6,823 nt of DNA from Calditrichia bacterium (lineage in GTDB: Bacteria; Calditrichota; Calditrichia; Calditrichales; Calditrichaceae): assembly GCA_027039465.1 (NCBI GenBank), contig JALWEA010000589.1, positions 1-6,823 on the forward strand. The letters run 5' to 3'. A model generated the notes under the pieces. That model was not told the origin of the DNA and searched no databases. It was given only the letters and a program-made list of their open reading frames with translations. Positions 1-5,542 of the stretch are shown here, one piece after another. The translations under genes were made by a program, and so were the position numbers. Positions within the stretch are counted from its first letter, which is position 1. Each line of letters starts with the position of its first letter.

Positions 1-295
1 GTAGATATCGGCAGGGAAGATTTAAAAATCGTAAAACTTCTGAAGATAGGGCACTTTTTCAAAAGTTTGTCAGAAAAAATTCCCGAAAGGGAATTATGAC
101 AATAACCCACATTTTCAAATGTGGGGCAGGCATCACCAGGCAAAAGATTTGTCCCGAACGGGACAATTGAAATACTTAGGCCTTTGAGAAATTGATTTGC
201 GATGTTTAACTCACCCCCTTATTCCCCCTCTCTTCTTCGAAGAGAAGGGGAGGTAAGTCAGTGATCAACATGGAATTAGCAATGATTGTGGAAGA
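1..295 (+). repeat. Tandem repeat unit U1 (295 bp), upstream array
   Basis: This stretch is repeated almost perfectly at 296-590. Reading by eye, about six substitutions separate the copies over the first ~283 bases (for example at 19, 21, 225, 228 and 246), and they diverge in the last ~12 bases. The unit holds the three-hairpin core (73-173) and a fourth hairpin at about 225-250: a 7-bp stem with a TTC loop, then a bulged A, then four C-G pairs. I see no credible reading frame, no transposase and no terminal inverted repeats. The window begins exactly at the unit boundary, so further copies may lie to the left. Confidence 0.93.
73..173 (+). repeat. Three-hairpin core, copy 1
   Basis: Contains three near-perfect palindromes in a row. 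H1 at 78-95 has a 7-bp stem and GAAA loop. H2 at 106-125 has up to 9 bp around a very short loop. H3 at 149-166 has a 7-bp stem and GAAC loop. The H2-H3 linker begins with GCAGGCATCACC, present in all five copies in the window, and CAATTGAAAT bridges the end of H3 in all copies. No T-run follows, so it does not look like an intrinsic terminator. I do not recognise a named RNA family; a structured RNA element or a mobile palindromic repeat both fit. Confidence 0.85.
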
Positions 296-590
296 GTAGA
301 TATCGGCAGGGAAAAATTAAAAATCGTAAAACTTCTGAAGATAGGGCACTTTTTCAAAAGTTTGTCAGAAAAAATTCCCGAAAGGGAATTATGACAATAA
401 CCCACATTTTCAAATGTGGGGCAGGCATCACCAGGCAAAAGATTTGTCCCGAACGGGACAATTGAAATACTTAGGCCTTTGAGAAATTGATTTGCGATGT
501 TTAACTCACCCCCTTATTCACCATCTCTTCTTCGAAGAGAGGGGGAGGTAAGTCAGTGATCAACATGGAATTAGCCATGATTTGTGGGTG
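296..590 (+). repeat. Tandem repeat unit U2 (295 bp), upstream array
   Basis: Second copy of the unit that begins at base 1, directly adjacent and in the same orientation. The core with hairpins H1-H3 is identical to that of the first copy. The C-rich hairpin at about 521-543 keeps its 7-bp stem and TTC loop, but its outer C-G part is interrupted by changes at positions equivalent to 225, 228 and 246 of the first copy. The right end (about 580-590) departs from the first copy by an indel and substitutions. No gene is visible inside. Confidence 0.93.
368..468 (+). repeat. Three-hairpin core, copy 2
   Basis: Identical in its hairpins and linkers to copy 1, 295 bases downstream. H1 lies at 373-390, H2 at 401-420 and H3 at 444-461. 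The identity follows from the recent tandem duplication of the whole unit, so it adds no independent evidence of conservation. Confidence 0.85.
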
Positions 591-591
591 A

Positions 592-658
592 ATAGAAATC
601 AGCACTGAATATTTAAAATTGAGAAAATTCTGAAATCATGGCATTTTTTCGAAAGTTT
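592..658 (+). repeat. Diverged partial third copy of the 295-bp unit
   Basis: These bases align to the first ~68 bases of the unit with one single-base gap and, by eye, roughly 70-75% identity. Shared landmarks are TAGAxATC, ATTTAAAA, TTCTGAA, GGCA, TTTTTTC and AAAGTTT. The copy stops before the three-hairpin core would begin. It therefore looks like an older, truncated array member that now forms part of the DNA upstream of gmk. Confidence 0.7.
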
Positions 659-703
659 CAAAAAGGAACTTGACTATTGATTAAAAACCGAAGAAGGAAA
701 AAG

Positions 704-709
704 TAAGGA
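704..709 (+). promoter_or_regulatory. Ribosome binding site of gmk
   Basis: TAAGGA lies 8 nt before the ATG at 718, a normal Shine-Dalgarno position, and supports this start. An ATG at 710 opens a three-codon frame (ATG ACT GCA TGA) whose stop overlaps the gmk start. It is too close to the TAAGGA to be a likely start and is probably chance. Confidence 0.7.
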
Positions 710-717
710 ATGACTGC

Positions 718-1278
718 ATGAAGTTTAAATCACCCTACATTGTTTTTTCGGCGCCGTCGGGAGGGGGCAAAACCACCATTGTAAAAATGCTCAAAGAAAA
801 ATATCCGCAAACCGTTATTTCCGTTTCGGCAACAACCAGGCCCAAACGTCCGGGTGAAAAGGACGGGGTGGATTACTATTTTTTAAGCAAAGATGAATTT
901 GAGCGTAAAATAAAAGAAGGCAAATTTTTGGAATATGAGCAGGTGCATGGAAATTATTACGGTACGTTAAAAGAAATCGTTGATCACCATGTCCGTAATC
1001 ATAAGATCGTCTTGTTTGATATTGATGTGAATGGTGCATTGTCTATTAAGCGTCATTACCCCGAAGCCATTTTGATTTTCATCAAGCCGCCCAATGAGCA
1101 GGTTTTGATAGAACGGTTGAAAAAACGCCACACAGAAACCGAAGAGACCATTAAAAAGCGCCTGCAGCGTTTGCCCTATGAGTACGAGCAGGCTAAAAAG
1201 TTCGATTTTGTTATCATCAACGAGGATTTGCAGGAAACGATTAAAAAAGTTGAAGATTGTATTTTGGAGAAGGATTAG
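718..1278 (+). CDS. gmk: Guanylate kinase
   Basis: Transfers phosphate from ATP to GMP (or dGMP) to give GDP (or dGDP), in the cytoplasm; it is the only usual route from GMP to GTP. The 186 residues are close to the normal bacterial length. Visible parts: P-loop SAPSGGGKTT at residues 11-20, the GMP-binding segment SATTRPKRPGEKDGVDYYF (37-55) with Tyr80/Tyr81 of GNYYGT following, the DIDVNGA strand (101-107), the lid region rich in Lys/Arg (134-149), and FDFVIINEDL near the end (162-171). ATG at 718 has TAAGGA 8 nt upstream. It is the first gene of a tight + strand operon: the coaB start is only 3 nt after its stop. In many bacteria rpoZ (RNA polymerase omega) sits between gmk and coaBC; here it does not. 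The family assignment is secure. Confidence 0.97.
   Translation: MKFKSPYIVFSAPSGGGKTTIVKMLKEKYPQTVISVSATTRPKRPGEKDGVDYYFLSKDEFERKIKEGKFLEYEQVHGNYYGTLKEIVDHHVRNHKIVLFDIDVNGALSIKRHYPEAILIFIKPPNEQVLIERLKKRHTETEETIKKRLQRLPYEYEQAKKFDFVIINEDLQETIKKVEDCILEKD
1266..1274 (+). promoter_or_regulatory. Ribosome binding site deciding the GTG start of coaB
   Basis: GGAGAAGGA lies inside the last codons of gmk, with its AGGA ending 7 nt before GTG at 1282. No in-frame ATG occurs until codon 166, deep in the CoaB fold, so this site is the main support for the GTG start. It also indicates translation close-coupled to gmk. Confidence 0.7.
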
Positions 1279-1281
1279 CAA

Positions 1282-2331
1282 GTGTCCGTTACCGTTATTG
1301 ACCGCACGGCGGGAAAGTTAGTTTTGTTTTTGCCTGCACTGGATGCGTTGGGCGCTTTGAACATTCCGATACGGATAGAGTCGGAACAGACGGATGTGGT
1401 TGAACATTTTAAGCGCCTAAACCCGAATATTAACAGCGGCATTCAGAATGATTCGGGTAGCGTAAAGATTGTTTTAATCGATTCCCCGACAACTCATCTT
1501 GAAGAATTACGCTCCGCTGCCATTGTTTATCCTATTTTTAGCGAGTACGATCAAACCGCACCCAAAGGACAGAGTGCAAGCGAACAATTTTGGGTGCCGT
1601 TGGGTGAACAAAAATTACTAGGACACTTTTTGGGCGACCCCGCTTCTTTAACGGATTTTGTACGCTACTTTCGTTCCGGGCATTTATTGCGGAATCGATG
1701 TATTTTGATTACCGCAGGTCCGACGGCCGAAGATTTGGATCCCGTGCGCTATTTGACCAATCGTTCGACCGGCAAAATGGGCGTGGCTTTGGCGCGGGCC
1801 GCTTTTATTTCGGGCGCAAGCGTAAAACTGATAATGGGCCCTGGCAATGCTTCCGTACCGGCTTATCTTCAGGTTCGGTGTGTACGTTCGGCCGCCCAAA
1901 TGGCGCAAGCGGTTTTGGAATATTTTGACGATTGTGATGTTTATATCGGCGCGGCCGCCGTGGCCGATTTTACGCCCGAACAAACGGCTACGGAAAAAAT
2001 CAAGAAAACGGCTGCGGGCTTGCATTTGCCTTTAAAACGTACGATTGATATTTTAAAAACGCTTAGCGAACGGCGGAGCAAACAGGTTTTAGTGGGATTT
2101 TCGGTTGAAACGGAACATGTAATCGAAAACTCTTTGCAAAAACTAAGGCGTAAGAATTTGGATTTAATTGTTGTGAATAATCCCAAAGAACAGGGAGCTG
2201 CCTTCGCCCAGGAAACGAACAAAGTGGTTGTGATTGAAAAGAACGGCAATGTGCACCGTTGGCCGTTAATGCGTAAACTTGATTTAAGCTTTCGCATCAT
2301 GGAACTATTGGCAAAGGTGATCGCAAAATGA
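1282..2331 (+). CDS. coaB: Phosphopantothenate-cysteine ligase (CoaB) with degenerate CoaC-like N-terminal region
   Basis: CoaB joins 4'-phosphopantothenate and cysteine using CTP, in coenzyme A synthesis; it is usually the C-terminal half of bifunctional CoaBC. The CoaB domain spans about residues 139-345: ILITAGPT (141-148), DPVRYLTNRSTGKMG (153-167), GAAAVADF (223-230), KIKK (239-242, the CTP/intermediate-binding lysine motif of the family), GFSVETE (272-278) and KNLDLIVVN (291-299). Residues 1-138 do not show the CoaC (flavin-dependent decarboxylase) hallmarks: no GGIAAYK start, no PATANT-type segment, no PxMNxxM and no active-site Cys in a LACG-like context. Yet the predicted order of elements and the stretch WVPLGEQKLLGHFLGDP (104-120) resemble the end of CoaC, so it is probably a decayed or repurposed CoaC domain. 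At 349 residues it is shorter than the usual ~400. It starts with GTG 3 nt after gmk and overlaps the next gene by ATGA. Confidence 0.9.
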   Translation: MSVTVIDRTAGKLVLFLPALDALGALNIPIRIESEQTDVVEHFKRLNPNINSGIQNDSGSVKIVLIDSPTTHLEELRSAAIVYPIFSEYDQTAPKGQSASEQFWVPLGEQKLLGHFLGDPASLTDFVRYFRSGHLLRNRCILITAGPTAEDLDPVRYLTNRSTGKMGVALARAAFISGASVKLIMGPGNASVPAYLQVRCVRSAAQMAQAVLEYFDDCDVYIGAAAVADFTPEQTATEKIKKTAAGLHLPLKRTIDILKTLSERRSKQVLVGFSVETEHVIENSLQKLRRKNLDLIVVNNPKEQGAAFAQETNKVVVIEKNGNVHRWPLMRKLDLSFRIMELLAKVIAK

Positions 2332-3092
2332 GCGAACAAACTATTTTGGAAGAGATCGAAAATTTTTTGCATTGGTACCGAACCGTGTACGGCACATCCG
2401 TTATTTTGCAAAAAGATCTGAAAGATGTGCAGGATATGTTAGCGCCGCCAAAACCTACCGCAGAATACGGCCAAAAACAAAAACCGACCGTTCCGAAATT
2501 GGCAGCGATAAAATATCAACAAACCAGTCCGGAACTTCAGGAACTTTATTTAAAAATAAAAGATTGTCAGGCATGCGATTTACACAAAACGCGCAAACAT
2601 TTGGTCTTTGGTTACGGAAATGCGCATGCGGATCTTATGTTTGTGGGCGAGGCCCCTGGCAGGGAAGAAGACGAGCAGGGCATTCCTTTTGTGGGCGCCG
2701 CGGGCAAATTGTTGGATAAAATGTTTAAAGCCATCGGATTGAATCGCGATGAAGTGTACATTGCCAATGTTTTGAAGTGTCGGCCGCCAAGAAATCGTAA
2801 TCCCTTGCCGGACGAAGTGCAAAAATGTGAGCCGTACCTTAAGGAACAATTGAAATTGATTCAACCGAAATTGATTGTGGCGCTCGGATTGTACGCCGGA
2901 CAATCGTTGCTGAAAAAGCAGGAAACCTTAAGTCGCATGCGCGGAACGATTCATCATTACGAGGATATTGAGGTTATTGTAACCTATCATCCGGCTGCTT
3001 TGCTGCGCAATCCGATGTGGAAAGCTCAGGCATGGGAGGATTTTAAAACCATCCGCAATCGAATGGCAAAGTTGAAAGGCGAGGCTTCTTAA
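2328..3092 (+). CDS. Family 4 uracil-DNA glycosylase (4Fe-4S)
   Basis: Removes uracil arising from cytosine deamination in DNA, opening base excision repair. Four cysteines fit the family 4 iron-sulfur cluster: Cys80 and Cys83 (CQAC), Cys151 (CRPP) and Cys167 (CEPY). Motif A is GEAPGREED (107-115), followed by GIPFVGAAGKLL (118-129), NVLKCRPPRNRNP (147-159), IVALG (183-187) and the C-terminal motif HPAALLRNP (221-229). Residues 1-75 form an N-terminal extension with charged, helix-like sequence before the cluster, a common feature in longer members; its role is unknown to me. The ATG overlaps the coaB stop (ATGA), and AGGTGA lies 7 nt upstream, indicating translational coupling. Older annotations may call such proteins SPO1 DNA polymerase-related. 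Family 4 is frequent in thermophiles but not restricted to them. There is no T-rich terminator just after the stop; a repeat array begins instead. Confidence 0.95.
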   Translation: MSEQTILEEIENFLHWYRTVYGTSVILQKDLKDVQDMLAPPKPTAEYGQKQKPTVPKLAAIKYQQTSPELQELYLKIKDCQACDLHKTRKHLVFGYGNAHADLMFVGEAPGREEDEQGIPFVGAAGKLLDKMFKAIGLNRDEVYIANVLKCRPPRNRNPLPDEVQKCEPYLKEQLKLIQPKLIVALGLYAGQSLLKKQETLSRMRGTIHHYEDIEVIVTYHPAALLRNPMWKAQAWEDFKTIRNRMAKLKGEAS

Positions 3093-3108
3093 TTTTTCAA
3101 AGTTAATA

Positions 3109-3190
3109 AGAATTGTTAATAACCCGCATTTTCAAATGTGGGGCAGGCATCACCAAGCAAAATGTTTGTCCCGACGGGGCAATTGAAATC
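3109..3190 (+). repeat. Three-hairpin core, copy 3 (5'-truncated)
   Basis: Only the right arm of H1 survives (AGAATT near 3110); the left arm is replaced by the sequence just after the udg stop. H2 has an A-to-G change at 3126 facing T3139, giving G-U. H3 (3166-3182) has a loop shortened to GAC and an A-to-G change at 3179 facing T3169, giving U-G. Both keep pairing only when the + strand is read as RNA. The linker GCAGGCATCACC is intact. Confidence 0.8.
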
Positions 3191-3427
3191 GAGTTTTGTT
3201 TGCTCTGTCTTTTCAAACGTCCTTTCAGGACTTGCAACAGAACAGGCAAATCTTTATTCCCAACAATGAATTGTTGGGCTATTATCGTTTGATCCCTTCG
3301 GGATCGCTTCGCAATCCTTAAAGATAAGATCGACCATAAGAACGAGCAAATAATTTAGCGCTTTTCGATTAATCCGCTCGATTTGAGTCGCTTAATCAAT
3401 AAAAAATTCCCGAACGGGAATTATGAT
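3118..3427 (+). repeat. Tandem repeat unit D1 (310 bp), downstream array
   Basis: First unit of the second array, phased on the AATAACCC that precedes H2. It holds H2 (3123-3142), H3 (3166-3182), then a companion segment with three more hairpins: H4 at 3219-3231 (5 bp, TTC loop), H5 at 3259-3278 (8 bp, TGAA loop) and H6 at 3291-3305 (6 bp, TTC loop). About 100 bases of AT-rich spacer follow, and then H1 of the next copy (3405-3422). From 3183 to about 3311 it differs from the next unit at only two positions, while the spacer after that is clearly diverged with indels. No gene is seen. Confidence 0.9.
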
Positions 3428-3500
3428 AATAACCCACATTTTTAAATGTGGGGCAGGCATCACCGAGAAAAATATTTGTCCCGAACGGGACAATTGAAAT
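3401..3500 (+). repeat. Three-hairpin core, copy 4
   Basis: H1 at 3405-3422 has loop GAAC instead of GAAA. H2 at 3433-3452 has loop TT instead of TC. H3 at 3476-3493 is unchanged. All stem bases match copies 1 and 2, and the GCAGGCATCACC linker is intact, with differences limited to the A-rich part before H3. Confidence 0.85.
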
Positions 3501-3742
3501 CGAGTTTTGTTTGCTCTGCCTTTTCAAACGTCCTTTCAGGACTTGCAACAGAACAGGCAAATCTTTATTCCCAATAATGAATTGTTGGGCTATTATCGTT
3601 TGATCCCTTCGGGATCGCTTCTTAATTTTTAACAAGATCAGCCGGAAGAACAAGCAAATAATTTAGCATTTTTTAATTAATCTACTCGATTTGATTTTCT
3701 CAAAGCTTAATCAATAAAAAATTCCCGAAAGGGAATTATGAT
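3428..3742 (+). repeat. Tandem repeat unit D2 (315 bp), downstream array
   Basis: Second unit, same orientation and order: H2 (3433-3452), H3 (3476-3493), H4 (3530-3542), H5 (3570-3589), H6 (3602-3616), diverged spacer, then H1 of the next copy (3720-3737). The H5 stem has a C-to-T change at 3575, opposite G3584, giving a U-G pair on the + strand. Reading frames that cross this unit on the minus strand follow the palindromes and are not credible genes. Confidence 0.9.
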
Positions 3743-3815
3743 AATAACCCACATTTTCAAATGTGGGGCAGGCATCACCGAGCAAAATGTTTGTCCCAGA
3801 CGGGACAATTGAAAT
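3716..3815 (+). repeat. Three-hairpin core, copy 5
   Basis: H1 at 3720-3737 and H2 at 3748-3767 match copy 1. H3 at 3791-3808 keeps both 7-base arms, but its loop is AGAC rather than GAAC. A T7 run (3820-3826) follows H3 by 11 nt, too far for a standard intrinsic terminator, though weak termination activity cannot be excluded. Confidence 0.85.
3743..3815 (+). repeat. Partial third unit D3 of the downstream array
   Basis: Carries H2 (3748-3767) and H3 (3791-3808) and ends after the shared ATTGAAAT. The companion segment with H4-H6 is absent; the following sequence is unrelated AT-rich DNA. The array thus ends at the edge of the three-hairpin core, which marks the core as a discrete module. 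Confidence 0.85.
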
Positions 3816-4124
3816 AAGATTTTTTTAACCGCGTCTAACTCGTTTGATGAAAAACGAAGATAGTACGGGCTTTTAAAATATTCTTCAAATTTCCTTCAAA
3901 AAGGCTTGATCGAATCTTATTTTTTACTTATTCTTATCCCTACAAACAGCGCTAAAACGTGAAGTAAAATATTGATCAAAGGTAAACGAAAGGTTGGTGT
4001 AAAGCAATGCGTATCGGTATTGCGAAAAATTAATTGCTTGCCGATTCCTTTGATTGTTAAAAAGGAACTTAAAAACGCTACAAAATTTTAATTCAAATAA
4101 AATAAAACATTAAGCGGGAGAACC
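3816..4124. other. AT-rich gene-free leader before dnaB
   Basis: About 300 bases without a plausible gene; only reading frames of a few codons occur. It probably contains the dnaB-rel promoter. The best sigma70-like match I find is TTGATC (3906-3911) and TATTCT (3929-3934) with 17 nt between, four of six matches in each box, which is weak. AAAAAGGAACTT at 4059-4070 is shared exactly with 660-671 upstream of gmk. GGGAG at 4116-4120 is the likely dnaB ribosome binding site. Confidence 0.6.
3906..3934 (+). promoter_or_regulatory. Weak candidate promoter for dnaB-rel
   Basis: TTGATC, a 17-nt spacer, then TATTCT. Each box matches the sigma70 consensus at four of six positions. In AT-rich DNA such matches are common by chance, so this is a guess based on location upstream of the first gene of a cluster. 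It would give a leader of roughly 185 nt. Confidence 0.22.
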
Positions 4125-5525
4125 ATGCCGGAAATAGATTATCAAAAATCAGAAGCCATTCGCGCCATGCCGCAAGCCGTTGATGTGGAACAGGCGGTTT
4201 TGGGCGCTATGTTTCTCGATCGCGATGCGGTAAATTTGGCGGCCGAGAATTTGCAGGAAAGCTATTTCTGCAAACCCAGCCACCGCAAAATTTTTTCGGC
4301 CATGTTGGAATTGTTCGAGAAGGACGCTGAAATCGATCCGATTAGTGTGGCCGATGTGCTGAAACGGCGCAATCAGTTTGAAGAAATCGGCGGCCATGTT
4401 TATCTGACGGAAGTCGTAAACAGCACCCCGACCTCGGCAAATATTCAATACCATTTGGAAATTATCAAGCAAAAGGCGCTCAGTCGCATGCTGATTCGCA
4501 CGTGTGAAAATATCATTACCAAAGCTTATGCGGAAGACAAGGAAGTGGATGAATTGCTGGATGAAGCCGAGAGCAAAATTTTCGATATTTCCGAAAAACG
4601 TCTTAAAAAGGGCTTTGATTCCATTTATCCCATCGTTAACCGCACCTTTAAACGGATTGACGATTTGTATTCCAGTAATGTTTCCGGTGTGACCGGCGTG
4701 CCTACGGGCTATAAAAAGTTGGATGAATTAACGGCCGGTTTGCAGCCGGCGGATTTGGTCATTCTTGCCGGGCGCCCAAGTATGGGTAAAACCGCCTTTG
4801 CCCTTAATTTGGCGCGCAATGCTGCGGTTGATCACGGAATTCCGGTCGGTTTCTTCAGCCTGGAAATGTCGGCCGATGCGCTGGCCATGCGTCTTTTGTG
4901 TACCGAAGCCAAGGTGAATATGATGAATGTCCGTACCGGTAAATTGACCAAAGAAGAAATGGAGCGTCTAACCGAGCATGCACCCAAATTGATGCACGCA
5001 CCGATTTTTATTGATGATACGCCCGGAATGAATGTGCTTGAACTTAGAGCCAAGGCTCGGCGTTTAAAGTCAGAACATAATATTCAATTTTTGATCATTG
5101 ACTATTTACAATTAATGGAAGGGCACAAAGGCGAAAACCGGCAGCAGGAAATTACGCACATTTCCCGTTCGTTAAAGGCGATTGCCAAAGAACTGGATGT
5201 GCCGGTGTTGGCGCTTTCGCAGCTTTCGCGTGCCGTGGAAAGTCGTGACAAAACCAAACGTCCGCAACTTTCGGATTTACGTGAATCCGGCGCCATTGAG
5301 CAGGATGCGGATGTGGTGTTTTTTGTTTACCGTCCCGAATATTACGGAATCATGGAATTCGCGGACACGGGCGATTCAACGCATAATATGTGCGAGATTA
5401 TTATCGGCAAACAACGTAACGGCCCGACGGGTGATGTTCGCCTGACGTTTCTCAAAGAGTTCGGAAAGTTCGGAGATCCCGATCTTTTCCATGCCGGTGG
5501 TGCGCTTCCTTTAAGCGAATTTTAA
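4125..5525 (+). CDS. dnaB: Replicative DNA helicase DnaB
   Basis: Hexameric ATP-driven helicase that unwinds DNA at the replication fork and recruits primase. At 466 residues it has normal length. The N-terminal domain (about 14-110) opens with PQAVDVEQAVLGAMFLD and contains FEEIGGHVYLTEV; a linker helix region follows, then the RecA-like domain from about residue 190. Walker A is GRPSMGKT (216-223). FFSLEMS follows at about 245-251. Walker B is LIIDYLQLM with Asp326, then the QQEITHISRSLKAIAKEL segment and LSQLSRAVE. LRESGAIEQDADVV precedes KQRNGPTG, with Lys429 and Arg431 in the expected arginine-finger position. No intein interrupts it. The ATG at 4125 is preceded by GGGAG with a short 4-nt gap. 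It heads a two-gene cluster; the next gene begins 17 nt after its stop. Codon use resembles its neighbours and shows no sign of transfer. Confidence 0.98.
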   Translation: MPEIDYQKSEAIRAMPQAVDVEQAVLGAMFLDRDAVNLAAENLQESYFCKPSHRKIFSAMLELFEKDAEIDPISVADVLKRRNQFEEIGGHVYLTEVVNSTPTSANIQYHLEIIKQKALSRMLIRTCENIITKAYAEDKEVDELLDEAESKIFDISEKRLKKGFDSIYPIVNRTFKRIDDLYSSNVSGVTGVPTGYKKLDELTAGLQPADLVILAGRPSMGKTAFALNLARNAAVDHGIPVGFFSLEMSADALAMRLLCTEAKVNMMNVRTGKLTKEEMERLTEHAPKLMHAPIFIDDTPGMNVLELRAKARRLKSEHNIQFLIIDYLQLMEGHKGENRQQEITHISRSLKAIAKELDVPVLALSQLSRAVESRDKTKRPQLSDLRESGAIEQDADVVFFVYRPEYYGIMEFADTGDSTHNMCEIIIGKQRNGPTGDVRLTFLKEFGKFGDPDLFHAGGALPLSEF

Positions 5526-5542
5526 TTGCGGAATAAAAAACT

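Noticed and set aside
1..590. CRISPR array
   Set aside because: The repeating unit is about 295 bp with nearly identical content throughout; there are no 25-40 bp repeats separated by unique spacers and no cas genes.
670..698. Sigma70 promoter using TTGACT at 670-675
   Set aside because: No TATAAT-like box at 16-18 nt downstream; the sequence there is GA-rich (around 690-700).
710..721. Three-codon leader peptide ATG ACT GCA TGA overlapping the gmk start
   Set aside because: It overlaps the gmk ribosome binding region and has no own Shine-Dalgarno site; most simply a chance reading.
967..1281. 104-codon minus strand frame opposite gmk, and similar frames opposite coaB, udg, dnaB and rel
   Set aside because: They are opposite-strand shadows of well-recognised genes, with no conserved motifs of their own.
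3109..3190. Known riboswitch or T-box
   Set aside because: The order of three simple hairpins and the GCAGGCATCACC linker does not match any riboswitch consensus I can recall, and it sits after a gene as well as before one.
3602..3616. Hairpins H3, H5 and H6 as intrinsic terminators
   Set aside because: None is followed directly by a T-run. The T7 at 3820-3826 is 11 nt away from H3 of copy 5.
3396..3653. 85-codon open frame on the minus strand
   Set aside because: It lies wholly inside the D2 repeat and the adjoining H1, reads through the palindromes, is broken in copy 3 by the one-base loop deletion in H3, and has no family resemblance.
3118..3815. Insertion sequence
   Set aside because: No transposase frame, no terminal inverted repeats and no target-site duplication could be seen; only a non-autonomous element remains possible.
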